From Zanthoxylum bungeanum (Eukaryota; Streptophyta; Magnoliopsida; Sapindales; Rutaceae), in contig SKCR01041573.1 of NCBI GenBank assembly GCA_019454045.1, positions 1 to 64,000 on the forward strand: a stretch of DNA of 64,000 nucleotides. The letters are read 5' to 3'. The number at the start of each line of letters is the position of its first letter. Position 1 is the first letter of the stretch. Position numbers and translations under genes: made by a program. Of this stretch, positions 43,174 through 54,161 are shown in pieces. The notes under the pieces are model-generated. The model searched no databases and was not told where the DNA came from. It saw nothing but the letters and a program-made list of their open reading frames with translations.

Positions 43174-43944
43174 TGTTGACGGCGGATTTTGGTCTCAGGG
43201 TAATATTGGAATATCACTCCCGAAGAAATCCTCCCTCAATAGTGAATTTGTTTGGTTATGGGGGACCAAAGGCAAATTTAGCAGAAAACAGATAAACACA
43301 CCAATCAACAAGGGGATTTAACGTGGTTCGGTGGATTTGGATCCGACCTACGTCCACGGACACAAAAAAGATGGTACTTTTATTACTTAAACACTCTTTT
43401 CGGGTCTCTTTTTGTTTTCTACAAGTCAGCGCTTGAAGATTCAGATCCCTTATTTTTGATGCCTTTTACACATACTCTGCCCTCCTATTTATAATAGTGT
43501 AGAAATCATATTCCTTCTCCTATAAGAATTTCCTAGTTGAAACTATTCCCTTTTCCCATAAGGATTCCTAGTCAAAACTACCTTTATTTTCTTTATCATA
43601 CTAGGACATTGACTTACTAGTTTACCTCATGAAAGTAGGATAACTTATTATCTTATCTTGTATGGATAGAATGCTTTATTTTCTCGAACATGTCTTGCCC
43701 TATGCTCGGTCTTCATGTGGTCGGTCATAATAGTCTTTTGTACTGAGAATGCTGCTGTCGACCTGATAATTACCCGGTCATCTTGAAATCAAGTGCTCGG
43801 TCACTAACCGTAAAGTTCCCGGCCTCTTACTGTTGACTTTTTAGTGGTCGGGTCGGCATTAATAATCTTGACTGAGAAGTGAATTACCTTTTTACCCCTG
43901 TCGTGCTGCTTTAAATAACATAGTGCCTGAAAACACCATCAACA
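43174..43944 (-). repeat. 5' LTR of the LARD-like element
   Basis: 771 bp, colinear with the left LTR with no indels (constant offset 4030). Confidence 0.92.
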
Positions 43945-43949
43945 TAGTT

Positions 43950-44700
43950 TATTAATAGATCAATAAATTGACATTCAAAACAACAATTTCCCTAAAATCA
44001 TTTTAACAAATTTATGGTATATTGAGATGTATCAATTTAATGTTATTTTCTGTTAGTCTTTTTTTTTTTATTTGAGTATTTTTAATTAATTAAAAAAAAA
44101 ACTTTATGTAAGACGTGACATGATGACATGTATATTGAAAATTCAATAACTAAAACATTCTAATTTATTCCTTTAAAACTTATCAAGAAAATATTAATTA
44201 ATAAAACTCAAATACAAAAATTAAATCTGCATTTCCTAAAAACTTTTGAGTTACATTTTAAAGATAATTAAAAAATAAATTTATATAAAAAATTATTTTT
44301 TATAATTATATTTGCATGTTAATAATTGTTTTAATAAATTATTAATGATGTAATAATATTAATTATATTATCAATAATAATTGATTTAGGGCCTTGAAAT
44401 AAGTTGAATCTTATTGTGATGTCCAAATTAGTTTACCTCTATACAAAGTTTAAATATATATATATATTTTAAAATATCAAAAAAATAAAAATAAAAGATG
44501 CCATGGGCCAGACAGCCCAACTTTTTGGTTATTTGTAAGGGATAAAATGGCCCAAACTTTTGGGTGAAAATTATAATCAGGAAAGTGGGAAGCATCTTGC
44601 TTCCGTTTAGCTATGGCAGCGAGCAGCTGACAACAAGCACTACCACGAAACATTGTAGCAGCTCGCAGCCATTTTCAAGGGGAAAAACATTCATTTTTTT
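43950..44700. other. AT-rich DNA without recognisable gene
   Basis: Poly-A/T rich with a short (AT)n at 44453-44467. From about 44500 the composition rises, and GGCAGCGAGCAGCTGACAAC…GTAGCAGCTCGCAGCC forms a loose inverted repeat (44627-44671). I see no ORF. Confidence 0.45.
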
Positions 44701-44769
44701 TGAAGAAAAAAAATAATTAAAGGGTTTCAATCGGAACCGAACGTGTAGTTGATTGGACCTGAGTTGATC

Positions 44770-45237
44770 TGAGGCAACAAGAATATGTCACCGATGACTT
44801 TGAAGACTTGTTCGATAATGCATCTGCAAGTGTAAGCGGAACAAAAGCTGAAGGATCAACAAACACAAATAATGATGATGATTGATGACTAAATAATTAT
44901 AATAATGAACTATCTTAAAAATGCAATGGAACTATATGAGCTTTGATTCCTCTCACTCTCAGAGAATACGTAAGCAATATAAGTTTTTAAAAATTTAAGT
45001 TCAAGCTCTTTTATTTTATTTTTAATTTAATGCAATCTAAATTCAAATTAATAATTTTAAATAAATTTTTTAATCTCATTTTTATTTTTTAAATTATTAT
45101 TAAAATTTAAAATTAAAAAAACCGGAACCGTTCGGTTTAGTTCGGTTCCGGTTCCCGGTTCCACAATCTTGTGGAACCCAAAATTATTCTGTTCGATTCT
45201 GGTTCGGAACCGAACCGAACCATTGGCCGGGTCTACC
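44770..45237 (+). pseudogene. 3' end of a hAT transposon (transposase C-terminus plus terminal repeat)
   Basis: The plus frame at about 44770-44884 reads QEYVTDDFEDLFDNASASVS and ends in an acidic DDD tail, resembling the C-terminal tail that follows the hATC domain in plant RICESLEEPER-type transposases. Downstream is an AT-rich 3' part, then subterminal CGGTTCCGGTTC/GGAACCGAACCG inverted motifs (45120-45225). The terminal CCGGGTCTACCA (45227-45238) is the complement of TGGTAGACCCGG and pairs with TAGTAGACCCGAC at 56414. The rest of the transposase is missing. Confidence 0.6.
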
Positions 45238-45261
45238 AGTGACTCATATCACTTCAATGAG

Positions 45262-45676
45262 AATGCTTATAATCATAACAGCTATATTTGATCTTGAAAT
45301 GTATCAAATAGATGGAAATATGACATTCTTGAAAGGTGAATTGGATGAGGACATTCACATGAAACAACCATAAAGGTTCCAATACTCTTGGATAAGTAAA
45401 CAAGGTGTACAAACTTGTAAAATCCTTATACAAATTAAAACAAACACTTAAACAATGATATGGGAAGTTTGAAAAAAAGATGTTGTCAAGTGAATTCAAA
45501 ATAAATGAGTGTGATAACTATGTGTACACTAAATCAACTCAAAAAATATATGTCATTGTGTGTCTTTATGTAAATGATATACTAATAATTAGTAGTGTTC
45601 AAGAGATGATTCGGTTTACCAAGAATAATTTAACCAGCAAATTTGAGATGAAAGATTTTATGGGTGACTGATGTAA
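45262..45676 (+). pseudogene. Copia reverse transcriptase fragment
   Basis: Two frames carry RT motifs: LEMYQIDGNMTFLKGELDED (the QMDVKTAFLNG-type motif, near 45290) and IVCLYVNDILIISS (45550-45595), where Asn replaces the first Asp of YVDD, followed by SKFEMKDFMGD. The LKGELDEDIHMKQP style differs from the Angela elements, so this is another copia lineage. Neighbouring RT and RNase H sequence is gone. Confidence 0.65.
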
Positions 45677-45718
45677 TTTTAGGAATTGAAATTTAAAGAA
45701 CGTTAGCAACACGCTGCT

Positions 45719-45742
45719 ACAGTGCAGCAGTTGCTGCACTGT
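45719..45742. repeat. Perfect inverted repeat in a GCTGCACTG-rich tract
   Basis: ACAGTGCAGCA, a 2-nt spacer, then TGCTGCACTGT. The following 100 bp repeat TGCTGCACTG-type words several times (to about 45826), giving more possible stems. Confidence 0.85.
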
Positions 45743-45849
45743 CGCACAATGCAGTAGTCAGTTGCTGCACTGTGCAGCATCTCACTGCTGCACTGCGCAA
45801 CAGTCTCACTGTTGCACTGTACAATAACACATAATAAAAAAATCATTAT

Positions 45850-46480
45850 TATGTCGTACATAATATCATCTTTCGTCCTTCGGCTTGATCTACAACGAAA
45901 ATAAATTACAAATAATTTTATAATTACTAGAAAAAAAAATATCCATTTAATTTTGGGTTTACGTATCCAATGCATAAAAAATTAAAATTTTAACCCAAAG
46001 CCAACCATATAAGTAACGATTAATATCCATACTTTCATTATCAGATGATAAAAAATATAATTAAAAAAATACAAAGCCTACCCTTTTACATACATATTAT
46101 GATGATTTACAATAAATCATTTTTATTAATAAACTAGAATAAATACGACCACTCATAATACTATTTTTTGGTTTTCAGAGTTTATGCGTAGCGGAAACGT
46201 GTTCATTAAAATTTTATTTGCATGAACATTGAAAAAACCGGAATCATATTTTCTAGTACATCAAAGAAATAATAGTTAGAACTTTGGAAGAAAATATACC
46301 TCCAGATCTCGATTTCTTTGAATCACGATTTTTTAAACCACGATCCTCCTCACCTTGTCTCTTGACCTCCAATGGCACGTGTAGGCAAGAAAATTATTAC
46401 GAAGAACACTCTCATTATGTGAAGGATTTGCGTACTCAACACTTGAGAAAAATATGATATGATCCAGAATTAGCTTGGTC
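45850..46480. other. AT-rich DNA, no gene recognised
   Basis: Only short chance ORFs occur. Near 46186 GCGTAGCGGAAACG resembles the GGTAGCGGAAAGCGG at the left end of the 1550-3930 insertion, so part may be a diverged copia fragment. Confidence 0.35.
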
Positions 46481-46661
46481 AGATTGGTGTACTTGGGCCA
46501 TTTTGGTAGATTTTGAAGATTCTTTGGATTTTGGAGTTTAGGCCATGAATGAGACTTTATATGAAGGCTTTATTATGTCCAAGTCAAGAATGAAATGGAT
46601 CTTAGACGTTCATGGGCTCCCTTGATTGATTTTCGGAATGATATTCGAATGGTGCATAGTA
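46480..46661. repeat. Tat-LTR-like fragment
   Basis: Its last 44 bp (CTTGATTGATTTTCGGAATG … GAATGGTGCATA) recur with four mismatches at 57468-57511, where they continue into a Tat-type LTR segment. It ends with the TAGTA target duplication of the Angela insertion (46657-46661). Confidence 0.4.
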
Positions 46662-48321
46662 TGTTGGTTTCTAATTAGGTCTCAAGATTCATCAAATCAA
46701 GCACAGAAAAACGCATGAATACACAAAGGAGAATGGCGGAAACATACTCACAATGATCGGATCTTGCAACGCGATGAACAAGCCACTTCTTCCTCCTTGT
46801 TGAAGCTTGGCAGTGAGCTCCCTATGGCAGTGGGCTGCTCGGTTTGGTCTGTGAAACTCCTCCAAGAATTCGGCCATATGAGACCTCCATTGAAGCTCCA
46901 AGCTTCAAGCTCCATAAATGATTCCATGCTCAAGAAATCGTTTCCCTATCACCTTTGTATAACCCAAATGTGTGCTAGCACTTCTTCTTCTTCTTTGTTT
47001 CTCTTCTTCATTCGGTCAAACCCAAAAATGAGAGGAAGAAACGGTTCCAAACCGTGAAGGAGAAGAGGAGGGAAAGAGATGAAAACGTAAAGGAGGAGAG
47101 AGAAGTGAAAAAGAAAATAAAAGTGTTTGGTTTTTATATTTTCCAAAAATAAAATAAAACCATTTACCATTTACCACTTTTCATTTTTCATTTACCAAAT
47201 TATTTTTACTTTCCCAAAAAGCAAAAGTCAAAAAAGCAAAAAGCCATTATTGCTTTTCAACTACCACATCAATCACTCAAATCAAGTAACAACTTGTCAC
47301 ATCACTCAAAGTGATATTTGATTTGACGCTAGATGTGACTTGCGATTTGACGCTTGATTTGACTTGAGTGCCGCACTCGAATACGAAATGCGAATGCGCT
47401 CGTAAATAATCTCGGGCTCGGGTTCGCTAATTCCAAATTAATGAATTTTCCGTCGTGACGTAACAAAACGATTACGCCTAGCGAAATCACTATTCACGTC
47501 GCTAACGAATTAATTCTAAATTAATTCGTTCGCCCGAATTAAAATCTAATTTTGGAATTGTGTCTGCCCCGTACGAAGCACATATCGGATGTCTGGTAAC
47601 TAGTCTCTATAATCAGATATACATGACCTAGTCATAATATCCCGATAGCTCGAGCATTTAAGAGAACAAGTTACGTATCCTATATGACCATCATCTCCAT
47701 ATGACTGGAGTGATACTTCTGTCTTAACATCACACCCAACACACTACGACTCTCAATATACCCAGCATTGGCGTACATATACCTGTTAAAGTCCTGGACG
47801 ACCTCAACAAAAGTATATTGATTGTCATAAGTATTAGCGGTGCAAGTCTCAGATTAAGACCAAATACACCTACCCTGATTGCAGACTCCCATAGACACAT
47901 AGTCATACTACCAATGAGATTCCGCGGGGGGTCTATCCAGAGCGAAGCTATTTCCCGTACCATCGGTAAAACACAACCTCCTATTACACTTGCATGAGTA
48001 TCCTATACCCAAATATATGAGAACTATGTCGTTGTGTCCTCACAACGCGCACAAGTGTAATACTAGTCTTTTACGTATTTATCGATGTCCAATCTCGATA
48101 ATACTCTGACTATGGATATTTAATGACTTATCCTTCGTGGACTGATACTGTCTCATATCATTCTCCGTCCAGGAACAAATCATAAAGACCTCTCATCATT
48201 TATATATCTAGGTGATCTAATCACAAATGATAAGAGTGCAATCTCCTGTCACATAGTTAATTTATACAACAACACCATGATCTGTACAAATAGTGACACT
48301 ATTGGTTATAATTGTCCAACA
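46662..48321 (-). repeat. 3' LTR of Angela element 3, with an internal deletion
   Basis: Lacks about 590 bp relative to the right LTR. The join is at about 47553, where AAAATCTAATTTT meets GGAATTGTGTCTGCC. The lost part covers most of the hairpin array and the segment up to the equivalent of 55643. A perfect 12-bp-arm hairpin remains (AACGAATTAATT/CTA/AATTAATTCGTT, 47504-47530). Confidence 0.9.
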
Positions 48322-48332
48322 GTCTCCCACTT

Positions 48333-51300
48333 GGCCTATAGCCAGTCACTCGAGTGCTTGACACCCGAACTATGTACGGTTGGCTCAAACTGCTGAGAAA
48401 AGCTTTCGTCAGCGGATTTAGATGATTATCATCTGATGCGATTTATTCGATCATCACATCGCCACGATGTATGATCCGAACGAATCAGATGAATATCGAA
48501 ATACTTATCTGGATCGTTGATGAGACCATTAATTCTTTAGCCTGTGCTGACGCCTAGCTCAGCTGCTAACAGAACTATATCTAATCTAATTAGATTTATT
48601 ATTGACCCATATGGCTTCTATTGCTGCTTCAGCTGCTGCAATTAACCCGCATTTGTTGTTTATTCGGTAACAGTATCTTGCTTGGAAGATTTCCAGCTCA
48701 CTGTACCGTTATTCATACTGTATAGTATCGTTTGCGACTTTTAGTCGTCTTTATCGATTATAGGAAACTTGCTACAGTGATCCCAGTCACTTCAAGTTCT
48801 CATTCTCCATAGACTAAGATAGCATCCTTAGTTCTCTAAGATACTAACGGATGTTCTTAACATCAATCCAGTGACTATCACTCGGATTGGCCTGTTTGTG
48901 AATCCATATGCTCAAAACGTATGAGACACCAGGTCGCGTACATTTTTCAATGTACGGTTTCTCGGAGAGTATTTCGAAAGCCAAGCTTTCGCCGATAGTT
49001 ATTTTATGGGAATATCATTTCTAAGAAATGACGTATTATCATTATTTTATAGGACAACCACTGTCAGTGCGCTCCCACTAACCTCTTATATACACAAGAA
49101 TCATTTTCGTTTTGAATTAAATCATTAATCATTATGATTACATCAAAACGATAATTCCAAGAACCTAATGCTTGCTTCAATCCAATCATGGATCGAATAA
49201 CAAGCATTATCCAAATGGATTTACCGTGGCAACAGGTAAAAGGTTGAATCGTAATCAACACAATGTTGATAACAATACCTTTCCGCTAAAAGCCTAGATT
49301 TATACTTTGGTATGTTGCCATCCATGTACGTCTTCCTTGAAGACTTATAGTACCAGTAGGCACAATGCCTTGTAGTACATCAACTAGTGTCTAAACATAG
49401 TTGGTATACATGGAATCCACTTCGGACTCATGGCACTTTGCCATAATATGGAGTCGATACCTTGTATCACTTCCTCATACGTAGTCAGTTGTTATACCTC
49501 AATAAGATATACATCTTTATGAGGTGAGATTAGAAACCCATACCCCAGGTTGTTTTCTGACTCTCTCCGACTTACGCGGTTCTTGTGTATTCGAAGATTA
49601 ATGGTATAGTTTCATCCTTGATGAACTATTTATGTTCCATTAAGATTTGGTGCCTTAGACAGTATTACTCTGATTTTTCATCGAGTTTTACTCTCCTCCC
49701 ACTTACCACTACATATCGGTATTCTTCTCAGGAAACCCGTATGGTGAGCAACAATCTAATTGTTCTCTTGTGAGGTGTATAAGTACAATACTTATGGTAT
49801 CCCTAGGATAACCTACATTTGGCACTTATCCAATTTGGGTTCTTGTTTGGTATCATCCAAACATATGCCTAGCATACCCAAATCTAACAGGAATGAGAAA
49901 CCTGGTTTCTTTCCTGTTCATATCTAATATGTTAACTGTCAAACAGATATTATGGAACCTTATTCTAAATAAGTTCTTGCACTGTTTATGCTTATCCGTT
50001 GAAGGAAATGGTAGCTCAGAGCGACTCATGATTAACCTTATTATCTCTAACAAAATTCGGTTAATCCTGTTCGGACACACCGTCAAACTGACGTGTTCCG
50101 GGAGGAGTCCTATTTGAAAGAATACTATACTCTTTCAAGTATACGAGAAACTTATTGCTTAAGTATTTTCCATTACGGTCTTACAGTGACGGTCTAATAC
50201 TTTAGCCGATCTTTTGTCTATTTCTTGTCGAAACTATAAAAGTTTCTGATTTGTGTTCTTCAAAAGAAACACATAACCATACGCGATGCCACATCCGTAA
50301 AGGTCACGAAATATTCATATCCACATCTAGCCTAGCTAGACATGGGTCCACTTGCTTCATTATGAACTAGGGCTTACAGATCGGTGGCACTTACAATTTT
50401 ACCAAGTAAATAGTGTTTTAGACACTTTACCCAATAAACTAGATTCATAGACTTTATTTGAATGGAATCAAATCAGTCCTAGTACCCACTCTTCGAAAGT
50501 GTGGATATACGAGTATTGTTTGATTGTGTCCCAGACAACAATGCCACATGTCAGTTTCTCCTGATCAAATCAGTTTGAGCTATTTATTTGTCATGTTATA
50601 CGTTCGAGATTTATTTATATTCAAAATATAAATGCTGTTATTCACATCTAATGTGTTTATCTCAATATCATCTTTATATAATGAAAAACTTTAGTGTTTT
50701 AAAATATAAAGGTTCACCCGCAGCGGGTTAAACACTGATATAGAGATAATGTATCTAGTCAAACTAGTTACATTATAACAGTGTCTTAATTTAAGTAATA
50801 ACTCGAAGGTAGTTCCTAAATTCAGGTATCTACGGTTAAAACAGCGACTTTCGTCCCGTTTCCAATTCGCAGATAAATCTCAATTGAAGTCAGTATCCTG
50901 TTCAAAACAGATTCTGAACATCAATATATATTTATGTACCACACTAAGTATTTAAAATCCAATTTAATACTAGTAGTGAACATAATTATGACAACCATAT
51001 TTGAAGTCAGAGCCTTGCTCGTCTTCAAATCCTTCATGTCTGCTTTGTCCAAACGGCAGTCACGCTTCCGCGATCCCGTTTGCCATATTTAGGCAGACAT
51101 GTTGGGATATGTCCTTTTATCTTCCTAAAAGATTATAATGATTTTGCCTTTGCCCTTTTCAACATTTCAGTAGCCTTTGGCCAAGCCTCGGGTTTCTAGA
51201 ATATCGAAGTAAGGTGCGCCTTGCGCTACTTGCCTTATTGCAAACATTGACTTTATCTCCTCGAGATTAGTCATTAATTCTCCAAGAATTATTAATTACA

Positions 51301-51560
51301 ATTTTAGTACTTCTAAAATCTTAGTATAGATTTATGAAGATCCTTCAATTTCAGTATCATACTTTAAGGATCTAATCCTTAGTTCTGATTCAGAAATTAA
51401 GGAGTCTATTGCGACAAGCTTAATAGATTAAGCACTTAAGTTATCATTACATGATCTTCCAAAGATCATGCTCTACTATTTGCTTAACTCCGGGCTTTAG
51501 GCATAATACGTTATTTTATCAAATAAACTAACTTATTATTTTTCCAGGACCTTCCTGAAT
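48333..51560 (-). pseudogene. Decayed gag-pol of Angela element 3
   Basis: Copia pieces are readable from right to left. They are zinc-knuckle-like gag remains near 51060-51120, integrase near 50200-50345 (GYEYFVTFTDVASR on the minus strand) and RT near 48960-49480. The RT includes GLKQALGSWNYRFDVIIMIN in the ORF 49064-49261 and, where YVDD should be, a NNDN-type sequence near 49045. A TAG at 50332-50334 matches the TAG at 23444 of element 1. Too many stops for any product. Confidence 0.75.
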
Positions 51561-54148
51561 TTATTCCCAATTTGAAAATTAAACCATTTAAACACATTTT
51601 CCACAGGATTATGTTTTAAATGTCAATCTTTCAATTTATCTTGATTCTAATAGTCCAACTATTTAATCAACGATTTGTGGTACTATGTATTATATTGATT
51701 ATTATAGTCCAACTATACAATCAAATATAATTTAAATCAATTAACCTCAATTACATTGATTACAATAATCCAATTATAAAATCAACTATCAATTGAAATT
51801 AATTAATTCAAATATATTAATTACTATAATCCAATTATATAATCAACTATAATACAGTCCAACTGTTAATTAAAACAATAATTTAAATATTAGTCCAACT
51901 AACATTTAATTTAACGACGAAATAATTTGTGATTGAGTGCGTATGGCAAGTAATTAAACGAATATTGCAAATTCAATTCTTGCCTCCCACTATTTTTCGG
52001 CGAGCCTCTAACCCTCTGTCGAGTACTCGGGAAACCGCGTTTCCTAGTGGGCTAGGCCGTTAAATATCACACAATCTTGACTTTGGCCAACAAATTGTAT
52101 GATAATTAACTAGGTAGATCTCTAAGATCAATTGAATCCAATCCAATTCCTAGATCCGGTAGGGGGACATCCAAGTCCGAAACATATATTTTATATATGC
52201 CAATACATCCAATGTATTGCCTAACCTTTTTCCTCTGAATCAACTAAGCCTTGGCTTTGGCACAACAAACTTAGTGATCCCAGTCAAGCGCGACCCATTG
52301 ACCATGGAAAGCTTCGTAATCAATGTCGATGGACAAGAAGTGGTCTTGACTTTGGCCAACAAACCACAACTTGGACAAGACACCGATATGGAACAAAGCC
52401 TTCGTGATTCAAACACATCTTCGACAGACAAAGGCCTTGACTTTGGCCAACAAAACAATGCCGTCTCGGATCTTGAGTGAGAATCACTCAATGGAAGGAA
52501 AGACGCTTAATATTTAGCGAGGGTTTTTCGCGTGCAAATTGGGAACCAATTTATTATCTTTGTTAAGGTCTCATCATCACATACACCCTTATACATGCAT
52601 TCTAAACACATAATAAAGCGCATATGAAAAATAATAATGATATGCGGATGGATACTTTACATTGATCCTAGATCAAATCTCTCATTTTCTCTCTCCCGCT
52701 AGCATATGTATTTACTTCTACCCGTTACACTACACTTCTAAAGAAACCTCATTTACATTGAGGAATATGTGAGAAGAGAATGCAAATAGTATAGAGGTGA
52801 TAAGGCAGGACACGCAGGTCCAATTAATAAATCAAATTTATTATAATTTCCAAAATTGTCCCACCCGACTAATATCCATCCGATATACATTATTCATCAT
52901 GCATCGCAACCATGTATTCACACAAGCATGTTATCAATCAATCTAATCCAATTAATTAATCTGATAATTAATGACCATCCAATGTTCAAACAACGATTTG
53001 ATTTTGTTCGAGTCAAACTCGTTTTGCGAATAAGTACTCAAAGTACGAATTCTTGAATTAAATTAAATTACATAATTAAATCCAATTTAATACGCATTTA
53101 ATTCTAATTCATTATTTAATTTCAAATTAAATATTACACTTTTACTAACGAACCTTTACAATTTAAATTCCAAATTCAATCGTTATGGGTCTCTAAGCCC
53201 GATTAACATCTAATATTTATTTAATTAAAGTCCAATGGGCTTTTAATTAATTTCTATAAGGCGTGGACTTTTGGTCAACTCGGGTCAAACCGAATAACCA
53301 AAATCCAATCCGGGATTTACCCCATAAGCCCAAAAATCAATTTTGGCCCATTAGGCCCAATTAAATAATTAAGGTCCATTAAGTCATAATTGGACTTTAT
53401 GGATGCGGTTTTGGGCCCAATTGGATCCAACCAAATTGGCCTAAACCTAACTTGGTACAACCAAGCCCAAAAGCCCAATTACAACCTATAAGGCCCAAAT
53501 CCAATTTCAAGCCCAATTAATTAACTTATAAATTTCCAAATTCCATAATTAATTAACCTAAGTGTAATACACAATTAATCACCCAATTAACATTTCTAAA
53601 ACATCAATTCGCCTAATTAATCATGCACTTTAACATCAAATAATGTCCAACACAATTCAATCAATCAAAATCAAACCCATACATGCTTCTTTATTCTCGG
53701 CAATTTAGGGGTTTTTTCATTCCGATTCGGTTTCAATCCAATTGAATCCACAATCATTATTTCCCAAATCAATTCAACTCATCCAATGAATTAAAATCAA
53801 AATACACCATGAATTTCAAAATCACTTAGAACTCGGCCAAGCCAAAATTTGGGGAAAATTTGTCCAATTCAAAATTCAATCCAATTAAACCTCAAATCAA
53901 CTTTACCCAATTGTTTTAAGTCATCCAATGATCAAAAAATAGAAAATTACCAAGACATAAGGGTTTATCATTTTCGGCCATGCCTTCAAGATTGGGGAAA
54001 ACTTGATCCAATCAAATTTCATGAAATTGATCATGCACAACTTCAATTCAACCTCATTCAAGCATACTAAATCAAACAATTTAACCAATTGATGCTAAAA
54101 TCGATTTTGCCCAATTTTAAACCGTAAAATTTTCAGGCTTGATGTAAG
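51561..54148 (-). mobile_element. Leader of Angela element 3
   Basis: About 2.6 kb between the PBS and gag remains, matching the leader of element 1 in inverted orientation. It includes repeated TAGTCCAACTAT/ATAATCAACTAT-type blocks (51640-51910) and the conserved zone open on both strands (52217-52491). It is AT-rich with no typical coding potential. Confidence 0.65.
52217..52480 (+). other. Conserved antisense ORF in the leader of Angela element 3
   Basis: 87 codons, the counterpart of 13877-14191. The two peptides differ at about 13 of 84 positions while gag and pol of both elements are full of stops. The complementary frame (52240-52491, minus) is open as well. Function unknown. Confidence 0.25.
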
Positions 54149-54161
54149 CTCAAGATACCAT

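Larger units (their letters stand above)
39144..43944 (-). mobile_element. Young non-autonomous gypsy-type LTR element (LARD-like)
   Basis: Two LTRs of exactly 771 bp (39144-39914, 43174-43944) begin TGTTGA and end TCAACA. They are flanked by perfect TAGTT duplications (39139-39143, 43945-43949). On the minus strand the primer-binding site TTGGCGCCGTCTGTGGGA (about 43155-43173) follows the right LTR, so the element reads right to left. The 3.26-kb interior has only a gag-like ORF near the 5' end and GC-rich tandem arrays, with no protease, RT or integrase, so it must use enzymes from a partner. I saw only two differences between the LTRs (39204/43234 and 39757/43787). Confidence 0.9.

Noticed and set aside
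46764..47057. 97-codon plus ORF, nearly identical to one at 54263-54556
   Set aside because: The two copies are the same position in the two LTRs of one element, antisense to it. The match reflects LTR identity and not independent conservation.
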